A DNA stretch of 64,000 nucleotides from Pararhizobium qamdonense (GCF_029277445.1 NZ_CP119566.1:1800001-1864000); one strand, 5' to 3'; shown: positions 7,683-16,436, counted from the stretch's first letter. Numbers and translations are program-made. The notes: a model not told the origin generated them from the letters alone.

Positions 7683-9599
7683 ATGTCACTGAACGCAGGC
7701 TTGACGACGCTGCACGAGGACGACATTGCCAAGCATCAGGCGGTCGCGCAGGGGCTTGTCACCCGGCTGATCCTGCTGGAGGCCGACGATCCGTCTGCGG
7801 GAACGGCACTTGCCGGAACCGGCCGCCGTTTCGTTTCCACCGTTTCGACCGGCGGTCAGCGCCGCACCCGCGAGGTGGAGCTGGTAAAAACGATCCAGTC
7901 CGTACGCTTAGCCGATCCGCTGATGTCGCCCGCCCAGCATGCCCTGCTTTACCGTTCGCGGCGCGGCTTGCAGGTGGCGCTGGCGGTGGCCGATGTCTTT
8001 GCCCGCCAGACCAATCTGGAAAGCTTGCAATCGCGCAATGCGGCAGCGCCGCTCTCGGGCGAGGATGCGAGCCAGTTCAAGGCGCTTCTGTCGGCATCCG
8101 CCTATATCGCCGCCTTCACCTTCGCCGCCTATCTCGGCGCGACGCTTGCCGGCGATGGCGAACCTGTTGAGGATGGCAGCGAGCCGGATTTCCTGTTCGA
8201 TACGCCGCAGGATGCGCTCAAAGGCATGATCTCGGCGCTCGACAAGACGATTGCCGGGGCGCCCGACGATAGCGCCCTGACCAGCCGCGCCCGCGCCTTT
8301 GCAAGGCTTGCGATCGAAGGTTTGATCGGCCGCAAGGCGCGGTTCACCGGGCTTTCCAGCTTCGAGAACGTCCATATCCGTACCGATCAGGACGATTTCA
8401 CGCTGAATGGTTTCGATGTTGCGCCCGGCGCCAAGCGTGCGCCGCTGGTGATGACGTTCAAGAAGCCGGAAGAGATCATCGGCAACCATATTGCCAAATA
8501 TCAGGCGCTGAAGCTCGCCAAGATGCTGATGGCCTATGATTTCGACCGGCAGATGAACCCGTTCGTCGAGCTTGGCGGCTTTCTGTTCACCTTCATCGGC
8601 GACGGCATGCCGGGCACCGGCAAGACGATCCTCATCCAGATGCTGGCGGGTCTGCTCAACGATTACTGCGAGATCGCCGGTTACGCCTTTCACTACGAGA
8701 ATTTCGGCGTCGATCAGATTTCCTCCTATCAGGGCAAATCCGGCCAGAACTGCAAGGCCTTCGTCAACAATGTCATCAACCCGCGCGCCGTCGGTTTCGG
8801 CACGATCGACGATGTCGATCAGGTCGCGGCCAAGCGCTCCGACGACCGTGCGTCGGCTGGTCAGCACGAGGTGACGGCGGTGCTGATGGAAAGCTTTGCC
8901 GGGGCTTCGACGGTGATCCGCGGCAATTGCACCTTCGGCATGTTCTCCAACTATCCGGAAAATGTCGATGATGCGCTGCGCCAGCGCGCCGGCGCCCGCT
9001 GGCTGGTCGATGGGCCGCAGTCAGAAGCAGACTATATCGACATCTTCGCCATGCTGGTCGGCAAGAACCACAAAATCCCGCTTGGCGAACATCAACTGTT
9101 TGCCGGGCAGGAGATCAAGCAGGCCGTATCGCAATCCTATGCCGAACACGCCCGCCCGAAAGAAGAGGGGCTGCTTTCCGTTTGGGAGCGGCATGAAAAG
9201 GAAGAGGGAAAGATCGGGACGCTGGCCGATGTCGGCGCCTACCTGCATCGGATCAAGGAGGCCGAGCCGCGCTTTACCGGCCGGGCGATCAAGAATATCA
9301 CCGACGCGGTCAAGATGCGGGCCATGGACGTCGATCTGCCGGATGACTGGTTTGCGACGCCGCAAGCCTTCATGCACAAGACCTATGACGAGAAGAAAGC
9401 CATGATCGAGACCCTGCGCGGCCCGATCACGCTGGAGATGGTCCTGCAGGAAATCAACCGCTACGCCGACAGCGAGTTCCGCTACACCGACAAATCCGAC
9501 GATGCAGCCGTCACCGAGATCATCCGCCGCGAACGCCAGCGCGAGAAGGCGGTGCGAGAGATCGAGGCGATGAAGGCGGACGGGCGGTGGCAGGGTTAG
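7683..9599 (+). CDS. AAA-family ATPase of unknown role, core of the cluster
   Basis: A 638-residue ATPase with an unfamiliar N-terminal region of about 280 residues, then one AAA module. Walker A is GDGMPGTGKT (about residues 306-315) and Walker B is TIDDVD (about 374-379). A sensor-like segment with NYPENVDDAL and the basic RQRAGARW, which may hold the arginine finger, lies about 45-65 residues later. The C-terminal 200 residues include a helical lid and a charged coiled-coil end (RRERQREKAVREIEAM). There is one hydrophobic stretch near residues 135-155 (LLSASAYIAAFTFAAYLGA), which could be a buried or membrane-associated helix. The single AAA module without a recognisable partner domain suggests that its substrates come from the neighbouring genes. 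Confidence 0.8.
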   Translation: MSLNAGLTTLHEDDIAKHQAVAQGLVTRLILLEADDPSAGTALAGTGRRFVSTVSTGGQRRTREVELVKTIQSVRLADPLMSPAQHALLYRSRRGLQVALAVADVFARQTNLESLQSRNAAAPLSGEDASQFKALLSASAYIAAFTFAAYLGATLAGDGEPVEDGSEPDFLFDTPQDALKGMISALDKTIAGAPDDSALTSRARAFARLAIEGLIGRKARFTGLSSFENVHIRTDQDDFTLNGFDVAPGAKRAPLVMTFKKPEEIIGNHIAKYQALKLAKMLMAYDFDRQMNPFVELGGFLFTFIGDGMPGTGKTILIQMLAGLLNDYCEIAGYAFHYENFGVDQISSYQGKSGQNCKAFVNNVINPRAVGFGTIDDVDQVAAKRSDDRASAGQHEVTAVLMESFAGASTVIRGNCTFGMFSNYPENVDDALRQRAGARWLVDGPQSEADYIDIFAMLVGKNHKIPLGEHQLFAGQEIKQAVSQSYAEHARPKEEGLLSVWERHEKEEGKIGTLADVGAYLHRIKEAEPRFTGRAIKNITDAVKMRAMDVDLPDDWFATPQAFMHKTYDEKKAMIETLRGPITLEMVLQEINRYADSEFRYTDKSDDAAVTEIIRRERQREKAVREIEAMKADGRWQG

Positions 9600-9654
9600 G
9601 GCGAATGCTGCCATTCCCTAGCTGTTATGGAAATGACGCTGAAGCCGTGTTATA

Positions 9655-9671
9655 GGGTACACACGTATCCC
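9655..9671. promoter_or_regulatory. candidate operator of the RHH/RelE toxin-antitoxin module
   Basis: GGGTAC-ACAC-GTATCCC is an imperfect inverted repeat ending 15 bp before the antitoxin start. It overlaps TATAGG, a plausible -10 element. Ribbon-helix-helix antitoxins usually bind short palindromes at this position to repress their own operon. Confidence 0.4.
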
Positions 9672-9686
9672 AGATGGAAAATTGTC

Positions 9687-9920
9687 ATGGCCAAGCAAAC
9701 AGCAATCCGTCTTTCCGACGAGACCTATGAAAGATTGCAGGCTCTCGCCGCGCGCACCGGACGGACGGCGACATTCTATATTCGCCAGGCGATCGAAGAG
9801 CATCTGGAAGATCTTGAAGACATCTATCTTGCCGAGAGTGTCTTGGAGAAAATCCAGAGAGGCGAAATGGGCACGCGGCCGCTCAAAGAGGCGATGGAAG
9901 AACTTGGCCTGGACGATTGA
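9687..9920 (+). CDS. ribbon-helix-helix antitoxin of a RelE-type module
   Basis: A 77-residue protein starting MAKQTAIRLSDETYERLQAL, the beta-strand and helices of a ribbon-helix-helix DNA-binding domain (residues 1-45). The remainder is an acidic C-terminal tail (LEDLEDIYLAESVLEKI) that should wrap the toxin. The start at 9687 is preferred to one 20 codons earlier because the RHH strand begins here. The coding region overlaps the toxin by 17 bp. The pair is inserted between the AAA ATPase and the DUF6638-like gene. Neutralisation and autorepression are inferred from the family. Confidence 0.85.
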   Translation: MAKQTAIRLSDETYERLQALAARTGRTATFYIRQAIEEHLEDLEDIYLAESVLEKIQRGEMGTRPLKEAMEELGLDD

Positions 9921-10173
9921 TCTTTCCGACGCTGCCGATAAAACATTGCGGAAAATCAGCAAATCCGACGCAAAACGGATTGCGGGCTTTCTCTACCAGC
10001 GGGTGACGGCACTCGACAATCCCCGGCAACTTGGCCAGGCTTTGCAAGGTTCGAAACTGGGCGATCTGTGGCGCTATAGAGTTGGAGATTTTCGAGTTCT
10101 TTGCAAAATCCAGGACAGCCGTCTGGTTGTTCTGGTTATCGAAATCGGGCATCGCCGCGATATCTACAGATAA
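9904..10173 (+). CDS. RelE/ParE-superfamily toxin, TTG start
   Basis: An 89-residue toxin. In frame there is no ATG at a sensible position; a TTG at 9904 gives MAWTIDLSDAADKTLRKISK, the typical RelE-family N terminus, with GGAAG 4 nt upstream. Later features are LQGSKLGDLWRYRVGDFRVL and the C-terminal IEIGHRRDIYR, where the basic and aromatic residues of mRNA-cleaving RelE proteins lie. The first 17 bp overlap the antitoxin, so expression is coupled. Members of this family usually cut mRNA in the ribosomal A site; a ParE-type gyrase toxin is less likely given the HRRDIYR ending. Confidence 0.85.
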   Translation: MAWTIDLSDAADKTLRKISKSDAKRIAGFLYQRVTALDNPRQLGQALQGSKLGDLWRYRVGDFRVLCKIQDSRLVVLVIEIGHRRDIYR

Positions 10174-10203
10174 CGAAACTCCTCTAAGGCCCAGCCAAAC
10201 CGC

Positions 10204-11505
10204 ATGAAACGCCTCCTCGAAGCCGAACTGATCTATGGCCGCCTGCTCGATATTTCCGAGCCGCATCTGATTGCGCGCTACAACAAGGCGCTGCAGGGGT
10301 TCGGCCTGCGCCCGACGGCGCTTGCGTCCTTTCAGATCGACATGACGGGGTTTTCGCCTGAAATCGCAGATGAACTGGGCGATCGCGATTATCTCGATCC
10401 CAACCGTGTCAACCGCCGCTTCATCATCATGACGCCGGATCAGGAAGAGCTGCCGGTTGTTCATACCAGCTTTTCCAACACCGCCGCCCTGATGCACGAA
10501 TTCTTCGGTGCCAACAGGCGGGCAATCAATGCGGTGACGATCAAGGATGCGCTTTACGGCGAGATCGAGGATTCCGTCTCTGTCGTCAACGATATCGATG
10601 ATCTGCTCTCGATCAACGAGGTGCGGTTTCGTGTTTTGTCGGCCGAGGACATGCTTGGCAAGGCTGCCGAACTGCGCTCGCTTGTCGACCGGTTGAAGAC
10701 GGTGCCGGCGGCCTGGGCTGATGATGCACTGTTGAACCGGATGGTCGATCTGGCAAAGGTCACCGGCGATATCCGCGAAAATGCGCTGGTGCCGGACAAG
10801 CTGGTCTTTCGCCACGATGCCTTCTGGGCCAATCATTTCGGTGGCGTCTATGTGTTTCTGGACGAAAAGACCACGACGGTAATCTGCGATCCCTCGGTGC
10901 CGGGTTTCCGGCGCTCTAGACCGTGGCAGGTCGGTTATATCAGCCTGTCCGACCATCAGCGCATCTACGAGTTCCTGGCCTCGACCAACCGGTTGCAATT
11001 GCCGCAGGCGTCCTGGGTGCAGGATTCGGGCCTTTATCAGCACCGTGCCGACATGGCGTTGCGAGCCCTGGTCAATCAGGCGGACCCGACGACGGATCTC
11101 AACGCGATCGATGCGATCTGGCTGCAGACCTGGATACACCGCAATTCCGCGCTGGTCTCTGCGGATGGCGTCTATCCGTTCCTGCAGACGATGATCCGCA
11201 CGATTGCGGCATCGGGCAGCATCAAGATGCAGGACGTTGGGCCGGAAAACCGCTTTCTCCTGGTGCGCGCCGCCCCCGATCATCCCGATCAGTGGCTGAC
11301 AAACCGGCTGATCGCGCAGCTTTGCCCCAGCGATTTCGTCTCCCGCTTCGTCTTTGACAAGCAGGGGTTTTATGCAGCCTATGAACAATACAGCGAAAAG
11401 TTCAGGGAATATGTTGTGGCAACGCTGACCAGCACATATCTCAGGGACAAGCTGGCGTTCCGCAAACGCCTTTATGGCCTCAAGGAGGATAATACGAATG
11501 CTTGA
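10204..11505 (+). CDS. DUF6638-like conserved protein of the AAA ATPase cluster
   Basis: A 433-residue soluble protein beginning MKRLLEAELIYGRLLDISEP. I associate this N terminus with the rhizobial DUF6638 family, of unknown function. Noticeable features are YLDPNRVNRRFIIMTPDQEE (residues 62-81), a helical middle (residues 150-190) and a C-terminal segment rich in aromatic residues (FVFDKQGFYAAYEQYSEKFR). There is no signal peptide, membrane segment or known catalytic motif. It begins 30 bp after the toxin gene and overlaps the DUF2333-like gene by 8 bp, so it is tightly coupled to that membrane protein. Confidence 0.75.
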   Translation: MKRLLEAELIYGRLLDISEPHLIARYNKALQGFGLRPTALASFQIDMTGFSPEIADELGDRDYLDPNRVNRRFIIMTPDQEELPVVHTSFSNTAALMHEFFGANRRAINAVTIKDALYGEIEDSVSVVNDIDDLLSINEVRFRVLSAEDMLGKAAELRSLVDRLKTVPAAWADDALLNRMVDLAKVTGDIRENALVPDKLVFRHDAFWANHFGGVYVFLDEKTTTVICDPSVPGFRRSRPWQVGYISLSDHQRIYEFLASTNRLQLPQASWVQDSGLYQHRADMALRALVNQADPTTDLNAIDAIWLQTWIHRNSALVSADGVYPFLQTMIRTIAASGSIKMQDVGPENRFLLVRAAPDHPDQWLTNRLIAQLCPSDFVSRFVFDKQGFYAAYEQYSEKFREYVVATLTSTYLRDKLAFRKRLYGLKEDNTNA

Positions 11506-12625
11506 TCCGATCGTCGCGTTTTTTCAGCGTCTGTTTGCAGCGATCGGCCGGGGCATTGGCCTGGTGGTGTCCTGGATACTGTTTCCCTTCGTCACGCTGG
11601 CTAACTGGTATGGCGGGCGGGCCTGGATCATCAAGGGGCCGATCGGCCTTGGCCTGCTTCTGTTGATCGCCCTCTACGGCTATTTCATCTGGCAGACGCA
11701 GGTCTGGACCAATTTCGATCCGGATTACCCGAACCGCTATAATCTTGCCGAGCGCAAGAATGATGCGGGTCTTCCTGTCAAGGTGGCGGCCGGCCAGACG
11801 GCGCCGGCCAATGCCTGCGAGCGTTCGGCGATCGTCGATGTCACCGCCGATCTGATCGATTACAATGTCAATCAGAACGCCTGGGTCTCATCGATGGTGC
11901 TGTTTAAGGCCGGGCTTTTCGGGATGGACTGGGATCGCACGCCATGGCTCGACAACAAGGCGTCGTTCCAGCGGGGCGTCAACGAGGCAGTGCGCCGCAC
12001 GACGGTCGAACTCGTCGATTCGCTGGTGCGCATGCGCGGAACCTCCGGCATCAATCCGCAGCTGCAGAGCGTGCGCAGCAAGATGCAGTATGAGGAAACC
12101 AACTGGTATTTCGGCCTGTCGCCCTTCGGCTTCCTGACGCCGACGCCGACGCAATATCGTGCCGCATTGGCAGATCTTCGCAGCTTCAACGACCAGCTGG
12201 CCACCTGTGCTGCCACCTTCGACGCCCGCGCCGACAATTTCCTGGAATTCATGGACCGCGTGTCGAGCTCGATCGGCAGCACGTCTGCCATGTTGCGCGA
12301 GCGTTCCGAGAATTATAATGGCGGCTGGTTCGATACGCGTGCGGATGACCGCTTCTGGTTCGCCTATGGCCAGCTCTACGGCTATTACGGCATCCTGACG
12401 GCCACCGGTGCCGATTTTGACGGCGTCATCAACCAGCGCGGTCTGGCGCCGATCTGGAACGAGAGCATCAAGCAGATGCGCGCTGCCCTGCGCATTCAGC
12501 CGCTTATCATTTCCAATGGCCAGGAAGACGGCTGGATCATGCCGACGCATCTGGCAACGCTCGGCTTTTACGTTCTCAGGGTGCGCTCGAACCTTGTCGA
12601 AATGCGCGACATCCTCGCCCGCTAA
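11498..12625 (+). CDS. DUF2333-like membrane-anchored protein, last gene of the AAA ATPase cluster
   Basis: A 375-residue protein with hydrophobic N-terminal helices at residues 13-35 (IGRGIGLVVSWILFPFVTLA) and 48-66 (GPIGLGLLLLIALYGYFIWQ). A long presumably periplasmic domain follows, containing ANACERSAIVDVTADLIDYN, WVSSMVLFKAGLFGMDWDRT and YLGF-like aromatic runs. It resembles the DUF2333 family, whose function is unknown. The start at 11498 is chosen because AAGGAGGAT lies 5 nt upstream; a frame open 8 codons earlier is weaker. A terminator follows, so this is the end of the operon. It is the only clear membrane component of the cluster. Confidence 0.8.
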   Translation: MLDPIVAFFQRLFAAIGRGIGLVVSWILFPFVTLANWYGGRAWIIKGPIGLGLLLLIALYGYFIWQTQVWTNFDPDYPNRYNLAERKNDAGLPVKVAAGQTAPANACERSAIVDVTADLIDYNVNQNAWVSSMVLFKAGLFGMDWDRTPWLDNKASFQRGVNEAVRRTTVELVDSLVRMRGTSGINPQLQSVRSKMQYEETNWYFGLSPFGFLTPTPTQYRAALADLRSFNDQLATCAATFDARADNFLEFMDRVSSSIGSTSAMLRERSENYNGGWFDTRADDRFWFAYGQLYGYYGILTATGADFDGVINQRGLAPIWNESIKQMRAALRIQPLIISNGQEDGWIMPTHLATLGFYVLRVRSNLVEMRDILAR

Positions 12626-12644
12626 GTCCAGACAGCATCTTGGA

Positions 12645-12676
12645 GACGGAGGGACCACGTTCCTCCGTCTTTTTGT
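12645..12676 (+). terminator. rho-independent terminator of the AAA ATPase cluster
   Basis: GACGGAGG and CCTCCGTC form an 8-bp stem around a short loop, followed by TTTTTG. It starts 19 bp after the DUF2333-like stop and marks the end of the cluster before fhs. Confidence 0.8.
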
Positions 12677-12808
12677 CTGATTTTTCGAGAAAATCACCGA
12701 TTTTCTGCGTTTTCCCGCTTCACTTCTGAACAAAATGATGGAAAGCGCCGCCGCTTCGCGCTCATATGCTCTCAGACCAAGAAAAAGGTGGAACGGGAGA
12801 GACACCAT

Positions 12809-14488
12809 ATGGCCGACGTGAAATCCGATATCGAAATTGCCCGCGCAGCGACGAAAAAGCCGATCCTGGAGGTCGGTGCCAAGCTTGGAATTCCACCCGA
12901 ACATCTGCTTCCCTACGGCCATGACAAGGCCAAGATCAGCGCCGACTTCATCGCGCAGCAGAAGGGCCGGCCTGACGGGCGGCTGATCCTGGTGACTGCG
13001 ATCAATCCGACGCCGGCCGGTGAAGGCAAGACGACCACCACGGTCGGCCTTGGTGATGGCCTCAACCGCATCGGCAAGAAGGCGGTCGTCTGCATCCGTG
13101 AGGCGTCGCTTGGCCCCTGTTTCGGCGTCAAGGGCGGGGCAGCCGGCGGCGGTTATGCGCAGGTGGTGCCGATGGAGGACATCAACCTGCATTTCACCGG
13201 CGATTTTCATGCGATCACGTCCGCGCACAATCTGTTGTCGGCGCTGATCGACAATCATATCTACTGGGGCAACGAGCAGAATATCGACATCCGCCGTGTC
13301 GCCTGGCGCCGGGTGATGGACATGAACGACCGCGGCCTTCGCCATATTGTCGGCTCGCTCGGCGGTGTGGCCAATGGTTTTCCGCGCGAAACCGGGTTCG
13401 ATATCACCGTTGCATCCGAAGTGATGGCGATCCTGTGTCTGGCCACCGATCTCAAGGATCTTGAAAAGCGCCTCGGCGATATCATCATCGCCTACCGCCG
13501 CGACAAGACGCCGGTCTTTGCCCGCGACATCAAGGCGGATGGGGCGATGACCGTTTTGCTCAAGGATGCGATGCAGCCGAATATCGTCCAGACGCTGGAA
13601 AACAACCCTGCCTTCGTGCATGGCGGCCCGTTTGCCAATATTGCCCATGGCTGCAATTCGGTGGTGGCGACGACGACGGCGCTGAAGCTGGCCGATTATG
13701 TCGTGACCGAAGCCGGTTTCGGGGCCGATCTCGGCGCGGAAAAATTCTTCGACATCAAGTGCCGCAAGGCAGGGCTGAAGCCGGATGCGGCTGTGATCGT
13801 CGCCACCGCCAGGGCGATGAAGATGAATGGCGGCGTCAAGAAGGAGGATCTTGCCCAGGAGAATGTCGATGCCGTCCGCAAGGGCTGCTCCAATCTCGGC
13901 CGCCATATTCAAAACGTCAAGAAGTTCGGCGTGCCCGTCGTTGTGGCGATCAACCATTTCACGCTGGATACGGAAGCCGAGATCAAGGCAATCAAGGACT
14001 ATGTCGCCACGCTTGGCGCGGAAGCGATCTTATGCCGGCATTGGGCGGAGGGGTCGGCCGGGATCGAGGAACTGGCCCGCAAGGTGGTGGCACTGGCTGA
14101 AAGCGGCCGCTCGCAGTTCTCGCCGCTTTATCCCGACGAGATGCCGCTGTTCAAGAAGATCGAGACGATCGCCAAGGATATCTATCACGCCGACGCCGTC
14201 ATCGCTGACAAGTCGGTGCGCGATCAATTGCGGACCTGGGAGGAGCAGGGTTACGGCCATCTGCCGGTCTGCATGGCCAAGACCCAGTATTCGTTCTCGA
14301 CCGACCCGAACCTGCGCGGCGCGCCGACTGGCCACACCGTTCCGATCCGCGAGGTGCGGCTATCGGCCGGGGCTGGCTTCATCGTTGTCATCACCGGCGA
14401 GATCATGACCATGCCGGGCCTGCCACGGGTGCCGTCGTCGGAGAAAATCTTCCTCAACGCGGATGGGTTTATCGAGGGGCTCTTTTAG
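12809..14488 (+). CDS. fhs: formate--tetrahydrofolate ligase
   Basis: This 559-residue cytosolic enzyme joins formate to tetrahydrofolate with ATP, feeding one-carbon units to purine and serine synthesis. The ATP-binding loop [18 protein letters not shown] (about residues 67-84) is the family hallmark. [20 protein letters not shown] and the [10 protein letters not shown] segment near the C terminus are also conserved. Length equals the usual 555-560 residues. I start at [12 protein letters not shown], 8 nt after GGGAGAG, rather than 7 codons earlier. The gene stands alone; whether it serves methyl-group or formate metabolism cannot be told from context. Confidence 0.95.
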   Translation: MADVKSDIEIARAATKKPILEVGAKLGIPPEHLLPYGHDKAKISADFIAQQKGRPDGRLILVTAINPTPAGEGKTTTTVGLGDGLNRIGKKAVVCIREASLGPCFGVKGGAAGGGYAQVVPMEDINLHFTGDFHAITSAHNLLSALIDNHIYWGNEQNIDIRRVAWRRVMDMNDRGLRHIVGSLGGVANGFPRETGFDITVASEVMAILCLATDLKDLEKRLGDIIIAYRRDKTPVFARDIKADGAMTVLLKDAMQPNIVQTLENNPAFVHGGPFANIAHGCNSVVATTTALKLADYVVTEAGFGADLGAEKFFDIKCRKAGLKPDAAVIVATARAMKMNGGVKKEDLAQENVDAVRKGCSNLGRHIQNVKKFGVPVVVAINHFTLDTEAEIKAIKDYVATLGAEAILCRHWAEGSAGIEELARKVVALAESGRSQFSPLYPDEMPLFKKIETIAKDIYHADAVIADKSVRDQLRTWEEQGYGHLPVCMAKTQYSFSTDPNLRGAPTGHTVPIREVRLSAGAGFIVVITGEIMTMPGLPRVPSSEKIFLNADGFIEGLF

Positions 14489-14498
14489 CACTAGCGAG

Positions 14499-14537
14499 AC
14501 ACCCGGAGGGCCGGCGAATGCCGGTTCCTCCGGGTGT
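14499..14537. terminator. hairpin shared by convergent fhs and DUF1993 genes
   Basis: ACACCCGGAGG (14499-14509) pairs exactly with CCTCCGGGTGT (14527-14537), and the loop holds a smaller GCCGG/CCGGT stem. It lies between the two convergent stop codons. No T tract is present on either strand, so factor-independent termination is uncertain. Confidence 0.5.
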
Positions 14538-14547
14538 AACGCGGCGC

Positions 14548-15057
14548 TCAGCCATAGGGGCCGAGATAATCGATCTTGCCAACGGCGACGCCCTGGTTGC
14601 GCAGGATGTCGTGCGCCGTTGTGACATGGAAGAAGAAGTTAGGCAGGGCGAATTTCAAGACGTAGTCATCGCCGGCAAAGGTGAAGCTGAGCTTGCCGAA
14701 GGTGACCGCAACATCCCTGGTGTCGCTACCCTCCAGATCGGACGGTTTGACAGTCTCCAGATAGGCGATCGTCTTGGCGATGCGTTCGCGCAGTTCGGAA
14801 AAATTCTTCTCGTCATCCGGAAAGCCGGGTGCTGCGACGCCGGTGAGGCGGCCGATGGTGTTTTTCGACGTGTCGCTGACGCGCTGGATCTGGGCTGACA
14901 ATGGCAGCATATCCGGCGCAAGCCGCGCGTTGAACAGGTCGTCCAGCGGAATTTTCTGCTTGGCCGCGTGCGATTCGGCCTTGTCGAGCAGGCCGGCGAG
15001 GATGTTGAGGCCGCGGATGAAGACGGGGACCGAGAGTTTGAACATGGAGACGGACAT
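14548..15057 (-). CDS. DUF1993 family protein
   Basis: A 169-residue soluble protein beginning MSVSMFKLSVPVFIRGLNIL. It matches the pattern of the DUF1993 family, a four-helix fold related to DinB-like proteins. Conserved-looking parts are LPLSAQIQRVSDTSKNTIGR (residues 51-70) and a C-terminal FALPNFFFHVTTAHDILRNQ, where a histidine pair could bind metal. No function is established for the family. It converges on fhs and has no obvious operon partner. Confidence 0.85.
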   Translation of the reverse strand: MSVSMFKLSVPVFIRGLNILAGLLDKAESHAAKQKIPLDDLFNARLAPDMLPLSAQIQRVSDTSKNTIGRLTGVAAPGFPDDEKNFSELRERIAKTIAYLETVKPSDLEGSDTRDVAVTFGKLSFTFAGDDYVLKFALPNFFFHVTTAHDILRNQGVAVGKIDYLGPYG

Positions 15058-15174
15058 TGAAAATCCTTTGAACGGAGGCCGTGGGTGGCCCGGATGTCCT
15101 CAGCAAGTGGGACGTCGCCAGGCCTTGGGCAAGATGCATCACTCGTTTTCTGCGGCCACGGCTAGTCTAAGCCG

Positions 15175-16134
15175 CTAGCGGCAATACCTGTACCCGCCCT
15201 TGCGCTCGATCACGTCGAAATGCAGATGGTTTTCATGGGCCTCATCGCTGCCGGGATCGAGCACGGTTTCGAAATAGAGGCAGCCCGTTGCCGTCACCGC
15301 GCGCTGAAAGGCTCCGGCCAAAGTCGAATCCTCGTCGCGCGGCTGGATTTCGATCGACTTGCCGTTCTTGAAGGTGAAGGAGGCGATGTCGATGGCGTTG
15401 CCGCGCGCATGCTCGGAAATTTTGCCGGTCTTGGCGTTGTTGCGCAGGCGGCAGATATAGCTCGATGCCTGGTTGATCGTGGTGAGTTCCCCCTCGCTTT
15501 CAAGCGCAACCTTGGCTGCCGGCAGAACCGCATCCTTGGTCCAGCGTGCCAGTTCCAGCGCCGTCTCGCATCGCATTGTGCCTTCTGGCTTCAGCGTGAT
15601 GCCGGGCAGGACGGTCGATAACGTCAATGGCTTGTCGATGCCGCACCCTCTGCCGTCATCGATCCGCGGCACTTCCTTGAACACAGCGCCGATCGCCTTC
15701 AGGTCTACCAGACAAGCGGCATAGTCCTTCCCGTCCTCGGGCTTGATCGTCAGCACCGGTTCCGGCGGCTTCTGATCAGCCGCAGGCTTTGCGTCCACCG
15801 GGTTTTCAGGCTTTGCCTCGCTTGCTGGCGCCTTTCCGTCTTCCTTCGTCTGCGGCTTTTCGTCTGGTTTGATGTCGGGCGTTACGCCTTCTGGCTTTCC
15901 TTCTTCTGGCTTTCCTTCTTCTGGCTTGACCTCTGGCTTGACCGCCTCCGGTTTGACCTCAGGCTTTGCGTCCTCCGGTTTGACGTCTGGCTTTTCCTGG
16001 GGCGTTGCGACCGTCGTTCCCTGGTCCGGTTCAACTGCGGCGGGCTTTTTTTCCGGTAGGGGTCCGTTTTCAGGAAGGCCGGCACCCGCCAGGAGGAGGA
16101 GGGAAAGCAAGGGGGCAAGCAATCGAAGAGTCAT
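15175..16134 (-). CDS. exported extensin-like protein with a Lys-Pro-Glu repeat linker
   Basis: A 319-residue protein in three parts. First is a hydrophobic signal peptide (MTLRLLAPLLSLLLLAGAG). Second is a low-complexity linker (about residues 25-125) of KPE, KPD and VKPE units. Third is an extensin-like C-terminal domain (about 135-319) with paired cysteines and the motifs SEHARGNAIDIASF and NHLHFDV, which resemble the zinc H..D..H layout of LAS-type peptidases such as VanY. A role in cell-wall trimming is therefore possible but not shown. The linker is encoded by imperfect 12- to 15-bp tandem repeats at about 15885-16010, so its length may vary between strains. It is divergent from the haem receptor. 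Confidence 0.8.
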   Translation of the reverse strand: MTLRLLAPLLSLLLLAGAGLPENGPLPEKKPAAVEPDQGTTVATPQEKPDVKPEDAKPEVKPEAVKPEVKPEEGKPEEGKPEGVTPDIKPDEKPQTKEDGKAPASEAKPENPVDAKPAADQKPPEPVLTIKPEDGKDYAACLVDLKAIGAVFKEVPRIDDGRGCGIDKPLTLSTVLPGITLKPEGTMRCETALELARWTKDAVLPAAKVALESEGELTTINQASSYICRLRNNAKTGKISEHARGNAIDIASFTFKNGKSIEIQPRDEDSTLAGAFQRAVTATGCLYFETVLDPGSDEAHENHLHFDVIERKGGYRYCR

Positions 16135-16436
16135 GAAACAGTCTCCGGTTCTGCCGGGGGCGGCAGGGGTTCGAATTCACAACGCATTCGGGCAGGAAAG
16201 GGTTGCATCCTTGCTGCAGGATGCCGGATCGTTGCCAAATCGAAACACATCCTGCGCAGAGAGGGGAAATCTGACAAAACTGAGACAATTATTTGTTGAC
16301 AATGAGTGTCATGTTTTCTAACCGATGCTGACAGGCAGTTCTTTGCGGCTGCTCCCAGAATGCTTCGTTGCCCAGCCAGCCCCTTGAGCAGATCGCCTCA
16401 GCAGCCAGCCCGGTAAAATCATCAAAGGATTGATCC
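16135..16436. other. 302-bp intergenic region between extensin-like gene and haem receptor
   Basis: This gap holds the divergent promoters. The iron box at 16297-16311 is the main signal; AAAGGATTG just before 16437 is the receptor's ribosome site. I see no small gene or RNA in the rest. Confidence 0.5.
16297..16311. promoter_or_regulatory. IRO-box-like iron-responsive operator upstream of the haem receptor
   Basis: TGACAATGAGTGTCA is a palindrome that fits TGA-N9-TCA, the motif reported for RirA-type iron regulation in rhizobia. It overlaps TTGACA, the likely -35 hexamer at 16296-16301, so repressor binding would block transcription of the receptor. Confidence 0.65.

Noticed and set aside
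5246..12625. The AAA cluster as a known phage-defence or tellurite-resistance operon.
   Set aside because: No nuclease, protease, methylase or TerD-type domain is present; resemblance of the coiled-coil protein to TelA is too weak to assert.
16160..16200. A T-loop-like GGTTCGAATTC that suggested a tRNA.
   Set aside because: No acceptor, D or anticodon stems can be formed around it.
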